Of a DNA stretch of 32,870 bases, positions 21,003-26,800 are shown one piece after another. This DNA comes from Thermosynechococcus sp. WC_1 (GTDB lineage Bacteria; Cyanobacteriota; Cyanobacteriia; Thermosynechococcales; Thermosynechococcaceae), in assembly GCA_020058975.1 (NCBI GenBank), contig JAGVDA010000062.1, positions 1-32,870 of the forward strand, in the 5' to 3' direction. How positions within the stretch are numbered: the stretch's first letter is position 1; the number at the start of each line of letters is the position of its first letter. The position numbers and the translations under genes were made by a program. The notes under the pieces are model-generated. The model had not been told where the DNA came from and made no database searches. It saw only the letters and a list, made by a program, of their open reading frames with translations.

Positions 21003-21275
21003 TCCGCTGAGAACCTGCTGGAATGCAGCAGACTCTTCGTGAGCATTCACATCTGTCAGTAGATCAACCGCCATCGCTGGGGTTAATTTGTTGGCAGCAT
21101 GAACGCGATTCGTGAGACTAATGAAATAGTCATCTCGATCTTCGGGAAGAAACTTCTCAAGATGAGAGACATCATAGCCGTCATCAGCAAAGGCAATGAT
21201 CGCAATGCTAATCGCATCGCTAGTTGACCATTCAATCGCTTGGGCTACATCTTCAAATCGTGTGAGTGTAATCAT
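20994..21275 (-). CDS. Hypothetical protein
   Basis: A 93-residue acidic helical protein (MITLTRFEDVAQAIEWSTSD...) with AGGAG six bases before the ATG. Strand-like IAIIAFADDGYDV is followed by helical LPEDRDDYFISLTNRVHAAN. The C-terminal codons (SGNG) lie in element r. No family is known. Confidence 0.75.
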   Translation of the reverse strand: MITLTRFEDVAQAIEWSTSDAISIAIIAFADDGYDVSHLEKFLPEDRDDYFISLTNRVHAANKLTPAMAVDLLTDVNAHEESAAFQQVLSGNG

Positions 21276-21309
21276 TTTATCTCCTGTACATTAGATCCCT
21301 TTCGGGAAT

Positions 21310-21349
21310 GCCTATGCCCCGAATCGAACGGGGCAGAAACCATTTAGGC
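21310..21349 (-). repeat. tRNA-like element s
   Basis: Acceptor GCCTA/TAGGC, T-arm GCCCCG-TTCGATT-CGGGGC (21316-21334), linker of ten bases, then A and the hairpin TTCCC-GAAA-GGGA. The reading frame of the gene at 21312 runs through the whole T-arm and stops in the acceptor's 3' strand. Confidence 0.9.
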
Positions 21350-21584
21350 TGACTAAATAAAAAGCTGCAAATTCTTGTAAGTTTTTTTGGCTTTCTTTGT
21401 GTTTTTTGTCACAAAACGATTCCGCTGTAATTAACAGAATCGCTTTTAGTGTTCCGTGGTTATACTCTGTGCTTGGGTCAAGACCCCCACATCGGAGCGC
21501 CTTGTCTACGTTCTCTAAATAAGCTTTCTGAAAAACAGCGCTTTGGTTAAACGCATTTTCCCTCATGTCCTCGCGTGTACTCAT
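21312..21584 (-). CDS. Hypothetical protein whose C-terminus is encoded by a repeat element
   Basis: A 90-residue protein (MSTREDMRENAFNQSAVFQK...), mostly helical, with AAGGAG before the ATG. It is the first gene behind promoter P1. The final residues (CPVRFGA) are read from the T-arm of element s, and the stop TAG lies in the acceptor strand. In most other genes the stop precedes the T-arm, so here an older stop may have been lost. No family is recognised. Confidence 0.75.
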   Translation of the reverse strand: MSTREDMRENAFNQSAVFQKAYLENVDKALRCGGLDPSTEYNHGTLKAILLITAESFCDKKHKESQKNLQEFAAFYLVSLNGFCPVRFGA

Positions 21585-21804
21585 TTTGTCTCCTTCTATA
21601 AATCCGCGTTATTGCGGAATACAACCGTCAGGACTACTCGAACCTGACTAAGACCTTCCGAATCGGTAGGTTGTAGAAATACCCCAGCTCCCTATACGCG
21701 GCACGCAATCCTCAGGATGACCAACGGGGTTATTCGGCGCAATCGCCTGCTTGTAAAATGCTTTGCGATTGGATGTGTAGTGCTTTCCTTTCGCTCATGT
21801 ACTT
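21585..21804 (-). other. Leader of promoter P1
   Basis: This leader carries element t near its gene-proximal end and no gene with a convincing ribosome site. A 22-codon frame (MSERKALHIQSQSILQ...) starts within a few bases of the predicted transcription start and could be leaderless, but has no other support. Confidence 0.4.
21621..21674 (-). repeat. tRNA-like element t with anticodon-arm-like hairpin
   Basis: Acceptor ACAACC/GGTTGT, a hairpin ACCGATTCGGAAGGT in anticodon-arm position, and T-arm TCAGG/CCTGA with an enlarged loop beginning TTCGAGT. The second hairpin TCCGC..GCGGA follows. Like element j it lies in a promoter leader and lacks a D-arm. Confidence 0.75.
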
Positions 21805-21824
21805 ATTATAAACGATGTACACAT
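21805..21824 (-). promoter_or_regulatory. Array promoter P1 with TGTACA operator
   Basis: The minus strand has a perfect -10 TATAAT (21805-21810), with the palindrome (ATGTGTACAT on the minus strand) at 21815-21824, four bases upstream. The -35 match is poor. Transcription would run leftward into the array. Confidence 0.65.
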
Positions 21825-21870
21825 AGAATGCACCCCCTTTGGTAAACTTTCTAATCGCTTATGCGTTAAG

Positions 21871-21880
21871 ATGTGTACAT
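21871..21880. promoter_or_regulatory. TGTACA operator upstream of the RHH gene
   Basis: ATGTGTACAT ends 19 bases before the start codon of the divergent ribbon-helix-helix gene. With the copy at 21815-21824 it brackets the divergent promoter region, which suits autoregulation together with control of P1. Confidence 0.65.
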
Positions 21881-21899
21881 CGTTTCAACTATATATATT

Positions 21900-22115
21900 A
21901 TGCCCAAAAAAGACAAGCAAAATGACATTTCTGCGCCTGTTATTGGAGTATTTGCAGACTCTAAGGCAATTACTGTGCGGTTGCCGAAGGAGATGGAGCA
22001 GTATGTGCTTGCCCAGTCGAACCGTAGCGCTTGGTTGAGAGAGGCTGTGAGGGAGAAGATGGAACGAGAGTTATCGAATGAACTTGTATCCATTAAACCG
22101 CATGGCTTCCGTTGA
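21900..22115 (+). CDS. Ribbon-helix-helix DNA-binding regulator (candidate array repressor)
   Basis: A 71-residue protein of the CopG/Arc type. The DNA-reading strand is AITVRLP (~23-29), followed by helix one (KEMEQYVLAQS) and helix two (SAWLREAVREKMEREL). A short N-terminal tail (MPKKDKQNDIS) and C-terminal tail flank the fold. I choose the ATG at 21900; an upstream in-frame ATG lies inside the operator and is unlikely. RHH dimers bind short palindromes in promoters, and a TGTACA palindrome occurs at its own promoter and at all four array promoters. It is the only DNA-binding protein seen next to the array, so it is the natural candidate for its regulator. No good ribosome site is visible, so translation may be weak or leaderless. 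Confidence 0.8.
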   Translation: MPKKDKQNDISAPVIGVFADSKAITVRLPKEMEQYVLAQSNRSAWLREAVREKMERELSNELVSIKPHGFR

Positions 22116-22151
22116 AACACGGTATCTTAAGAGTAGAATTTGGCTTAAACT

Positions 22152-23891
22152 ATGCCTTTGCTCCTAAGACAAGATAATTTCACCGCCGCGAAGCGACCCA
22201 ATTGTAATACTGGGGAGCCTTGCGGCGGCTCTTGTATTGACCCAAGGGAGCAGTGCAATGTTGAGCTTCCTCCACAAATCAAGGCAAAGGTGGAAGATCT
22301 GCGAAACTCCCTTCTTGGGACAGTGCCTGGAATTGCAGAGTACAACACAGCAAAGGCGGCAGTCACTGCATTCAATAATATTCGTAAGTCAGGTACTCGC
22401 GGGCAGCAGGCCATGTACTTGGGTGCTGTCCTAGTTGGTGCATCTCTGCTGGGCTATTCAAAATACCGAGAAAAATACCGAGAAGGCTTCCCCAACTCTG
22501 CTGAAGTGGCACAGCGCCGCGCCAAGGGTATGGCGAATAGCATTCCTGATATTGGCGGCAAGCAAAACATCATCTTTGCTGTGGATAGTTCACTGTCCAA
22601 GGGCGATAAAGGCCGTGGGGGTGGGTTAGCCGATGAGCTAATGAAAGATGCAGGCTTTGCCACAAAGTATCACATCACCAGCATTAAGCAGAATGCCCAT
22701 GAGAACCCGAAGGATATGGACTCACTTAGTCCACGCGATCGCAAGATTGCTGAGGCGATGGTACCCATTAAGCAGGCATTGCAGAATGCTCGGAATGGGC
22801 AGAGCGATGCTGCGGTGGAATTGGCGAGTCAGATCCTGGCCTACAACGATAGGTATTCAACCCGCACGACGACGAAGGAGAGAAATGAGTACAACAACCT
22901 TGTTGACGTAACAAGAGGCTCAGACCTAAATATCAACGTCCTTGGGCATGGTGATGGAGGCATGGTTGCAGGCGAAGCAATGGAGATTCTAAAGCGGGTG
23001 CATGGGGGCAGCGAGCTTGCCAATCGGATCAACGTCATTGGCCTTAACACTCCCGATGGGGGCTTGACCGAGGCAGTGGGCAAGGTGAGAACTATTGCAT
23101 CACGCAATAGCCCACTGAGCCTGCTGCCGATGAAGAAAAAAGTGACGATGGATGCGCCAGATGGGGAAGGTGGTCGCGCTATGCTTCGTAAAAAGGAAGT
23201 GCGTGAGTTCATTGATGGTCACTTTGGCGGGAATCCTGCGGATATTCCAACGGCGAAGGTGGAGGCTCCAAGGGCTGACGTGCCAGTTGCTGCGACCGCT
23301 CCGGCTAGTGGTCAGAAAGTTCTCGATTTACGGTCTGCTCAGCCGCCAGTTGCTGCAAAGGCTCCGACTCCAACTCAATCCACTTTTGCCCAGTCGTCCG
23401 GCGTGGCAAAGACATCAAATATTGGGGCATCATCTCAGAGCGATACAGAGAGGATTGCCATCTCGCGGACTCGAATGGTGAATTTCTCCAATGAGCTGCT
23501 TAGAAAGGGGACGGCAAAAGCGGAGGAGCTTAAGGCCAGCTACCCCGACCTTACTCCAAAGGAATTTGTTCAGGCACAGTCTCTCTATAACGCCCCGTCC
23601 GTAATTAAGCAGATGCTCAAAAGCGGTGATATTCAGCCTACCCCAGCGGCAAGAATTGCAGTCGAAACAAAAACAGCCAAGGATAGAGGTGACTTTGAAG
23701 ACTTCATGACCGAATTGGAGCAGTTCAAGAGCGTTGACTTTAGCCAGCCCAGCGACGTTGACTACGTTGTTGAAGAGTTCAGGAAGTATAAGCAGAAAGC
23801 CCCAAACTTCAACGGCGATTCCTCGACGTGGAAGGCTCAGGTAAACCTGCTCAGCAAGCGTATTGATGCATTGAAGTTACGAGTGGCTTAA
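22152..23891 (+). CDS. Cys-motif protein with alpha/beta-hydrolase-like region
   Basis: A 579-residue protein encoded just before the tape measure. Residues 18-35 hold a Cys motif (CNTGEPCGGSCIDPREQC), followed by a hydrophobic segment (~86-101, QAMYLGAVLVGASLLG). Residues ~138-330 look like an alpha/beta-hydrolase fold: IIFAVDSSL, then INVLGHGDGG at 261-270. The nucleophile elbow GHSxGG reads GHGDGG, so the usual serine is absent. A Pro/Ala/Ser-rich linker and a helical C-terminus follow. The Cys-motif-plus-hydrophobic-segment layout resembles the protein at 10542-12425. It is probably a virion or injected protein; enzyme activity is doubtful. Confidence 0.6.
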   Translation: MPLLLRQDNFTAAKRPNCNTGEPCGGSCIDPREQCNVELPPQIKAKVEDLRNSLLGTVPGIAEYNTAKAAVTAFNNIRKSGTRGQQAMYLGAVLVGASLLGYSKYREKYREGFPNSAEVAQRRAKGMANSIPDIGGKQNIIFAVDSSLSKGDKGRGGGLADELMKDAGFATKYHITSIKQNAHENPKDMDSLSPRDRKIAEAMVPIKQALQNARNGQSDAAVELASQILAYNDRYSTRTTTKERNEYNNLVDVTRGSDLNINVLGHGDGGMVAGEAMEILKRVHGGSELANRINVIGLNTPDGGLTEAVGKVRTIASRNSPLSLLPMKKKVTMDAPDGEGGRAMLRKKEVREFIDGHFGGNPADIPTAKVEAPRADVPVAATAPASGQKVLDLRSAQPPVAAKAPTPTQSTFAQSSGVAKTSNIGASSQSDTERIAISRTRMVNFSNELLRKGTAKAEELKASYPDLTPKEFVQAQSLYNAPSVIKQMLKSGDIQPTPAARIAVETKTAKDRGDFEDFMTELEQFKSVDFSQPSDVDYVVEEFRKYKQKAPNFNGDSSTWKAQVNLLSKRIDALKLRVA

Positions 23892-23895
23892 GACA

Positions 23896-26800
23896 TTGAA
23901 CGCCAATTCTGTTGTCAACTTAACGCTGTCCGTCACTGACCAGTTCAGTGGGGTAACTCAAAAGCTATCGGCTGGGATTACCTCACTGATTGCTCAATTC
24001 AAGACGCTGGCTGGAGCATTGCTGAATAGCTCCTTCGCTGTGCTTCAGTGGGGAAACAACATTGCGGGGACGCTGCTGAATGTTGATGCTCTAAACCAGA
24101 AGATTGGTGATTTCAAGGCACGGCTTAGAGGGGTTGGCGTAGACCTTGATGAAATCTCTGCCAGCCTAAATGACTTCAGTGCAAACAAACTAACTGACAC
24201 CCTCAGTACAGCCTTCGTGCCATTGCAAGGCGTGGCGACTGGACTAGCCCCAGCCTTGGGAACAGCTCTCGCGGGGATTGGGACTGCGGCGCGGGGGATG
24301 TCTGCTCAGACCATTTCTGCCCTCAATACCATTGATGCGGGATTACTTAAGGTCTTAGAGAAAGCGGAGCGCATTCCAGCCCGTCTAGCTGCTGTCAGTG
24401 GTGGTATTGCAGCAGTTGCGGGGAATCTATCTGGCGTTAGAGAGCCGTTAACTGTCTTTGAGACGATTAGATCTGCCTCAACTGGAGCTGCATCGTCTAT
24501 TTTTCAGCTTACTCAGGAAATCGGGCTGTTTGGGCTTGGCATTCAGGCATTGAGTCAGCTAGTTAATACTGGTCCATTCGCTGCGCTGATCGGGCAAAAC
24601 GTTGAGTTACAACAGCAGCTTCTCTCAACTCAGGCCACTCTTGCCGCTACAAATAGCATTGTCAAAAATGGGATTCAGATCAAAGACCCGACTGAAGCGA
24701 TCAAGGCACTAGCTCCAACAGTTGCGGCTGCTATCAAACAGTTGGAGAAAGGTTCGCTGGAGTTATCCAACGTCACATCAAAGGACTTGGTGCCCATCTT
24801 CTCTATTGTGGCAGCAGAGGCTGGCAGGATCGGGGCGAGTTTATCTCAGGCGACAGACCTATCTTTATCCTTTGCCGCATCCCTTGGAACTTTAGGTATC
24901 CCACTATTTCAGGCCAACCAAGAAATCAGGTCAATCCTCACAGGGACGATTGACTATAACAGTCGTTTGGCGATAAGCCTGAACATCAATAGCGCGATGG
25001 TCGCCCAATGGCGATCTCAAGGTGTTTTAGTTGAGAAACTGACGGAGCGGTTGAAGGCTTTACGCGAAGGGAATAAATTAGCGGCTGATTCAGTTGGCAA
25101 CATTGGGTCAAACATTCAGGACATCGTTCAAATCATTCAAAGAACGGCTGGGGCATCCTTTGTTGAACCAATCGTTAAGCAGCTCAGGGAAGTCTTTGTT
25201 CTCCTCGACCGGAACAAAGAAGGCATCACGTCCTATATCAAAAATCTAGTCACCTATGCGGCATCCATTGGTGGTGCGATCAAAACCTCAATCGTCGCTG
25301 TTGCAACAGCATTGCAGCCCATTCTGGTACAGATACCTGAATACTTATTCAAGTCACTTGAAGCGGCGACGAAGGCATTAAGTGGTGCCATTGCAAGCAC
25401 GATTACGATTTTCCAGCCCCTCATCACCCTCTTTGCATTGTTGGCGCAGGCTGCGGTCAGTGCAAGTGGTCCCCTCTTGCAACTATTCCTCCAATTCAAG
25501 ACGCTCCAGTTTGCTATCGGAGCTTCTACGACAGCCTTCGGCTTGCTATTCCAAATCGTTGAGCCAATTGGGTCTGTCTTGTTCCTGTTGGCGGGACGGG
25601 CTAACGGGCTTGTGTCGGCATTTACTGCCTTGGGTTCAACGGTGGGAGTTGGCAGCGCTGGCTTCCTTCTCCTGGGACAGCGACTTAACTTAATTCCTGG
25701 GGCTGCGGCAAAGGTTGCATCATCAATCCCTCTCATTGGGCCAGCGATCGCCGCCATCATCCCATCTCTTGCTGGATTGGGAGTTGGACTGGTCGGGCTG
25801 GCAGGGAAGTTTCCAGTCTTAGGCATTGCCTTCAAGGATCTGCTTGCCTCTGCCCCACGTCTATTGGCATCTTTGAGTCTCGTCGCGGGTAGGGCTGGTT
25901 TTGCTGGCCTGAGTGTTGAAATCCTTAAGGCATCTGCCTCAATGACGAAATATGCCACCACTACGGCATTGACTACCAAAATAAATGAGCTATTTGCTTC
26001 TACAACAATCCTTGCTGGAGAAGCCCTTCGCGCACAGATTCTAAAGTTTGCCCTCCTAGGTGGGTCAATTGCCATTGCAGGTGTCGCCATCAATGAGTTG
26101 ATCCTAAAGAATAAAGATTTACTGAAAACCCTTGCGGCATTTGGTGATTTCCTGAAGGGATTGACGGGCGTTATCTATAATGTCCTCGCCAGCCCCATCA
26201 CCTATCTTACAACCGCCATTGTGGGGCTATCGGCAGCGATAGCCCTCAAGCTTCTCCCAACACTGGCACTCACTAAAATTGCCTTACTGGATGGGCTTCT
26301 GGTCGGCTTTGATAAATTGCTGCCAGCCATCCTTAAGTTTGCTGCGGTCATGTCGAGCTTAGGGTTCGTCCAGGCTGCGCTTGCTGCTCAGTCCTTTGGG
26401 ATTGCCCTTGAAACGTTGGTGACATCGGCAGCAGCAGGCACACTGACCATCGGAGGGCTGACGACTGGAATCGGGGCAATGGCGGTTGCAGCTGCCATTG
26501 CATTGGCTCCATTGGCCTTACTGGTTGGCGGGGTGATAGCCATCGGGAAGGCGTTTGAATACTCAACAAACCTGGTAGAGAATGGTGGGCAAATCATTCC
26601 TGACTGGATAACTGGGGTAATTGATAAGCTGAAGGGACTAGGCGGTCCTCTTAATTTGCTGCCTCCTCAGGTTCAGATCCTCATTCGCGCTTTAGAAGAA
26701 CTGAGTAAATTAAAGGTCGCCGGAGCGGTTGACCCGATCATTGCGGATGCTGAGAAGGCGTTACGCCGTAGTGAAGGGTTGACTAAAGACCTTGAGGCAG

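Noticed and set aside
13164-21674. Integron-type cassette array with attC sites
   Set aside because: The gene-plus-hairpin layout is similar and a GTTAGCC occurs at one junction, but the attC core GTTRRRY/RYYYAAC pair is absent from most copies and no integron integrase is present. The conserved loop is that of a tRNA T-arm.
13164-21674. Functional phage tRNA genes
   Set aside because: All copies have T-arm and acceptor parts, but none has a D-arm, the 5' halves lie in coding sequence, and anticodon loops are missing or imperfect.
13164-21674. CRISPR array
   Set aside because: Repeat sequences differ in their stems, spacing follows genes of 110-570 bases and no cas genes are present.
13164-21674. 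Chain of rho-independent terminators
   Set aside because: The GC-rich hairpins are not followed by T-runs on the transcribed strand. The only convincing terminator is at 12944-12975.
21730-21798. 22-codon frame at the P1 transcription start
   Set aside because: It could be leaderless, but there is no ribosome site, family or second line of support.
25254-26093. 279-residue open frame opposite the tape measure gene
   Set aside because: An antisense shadow of a long, compositionally biased gene; it has no start signal or recognisable domain.
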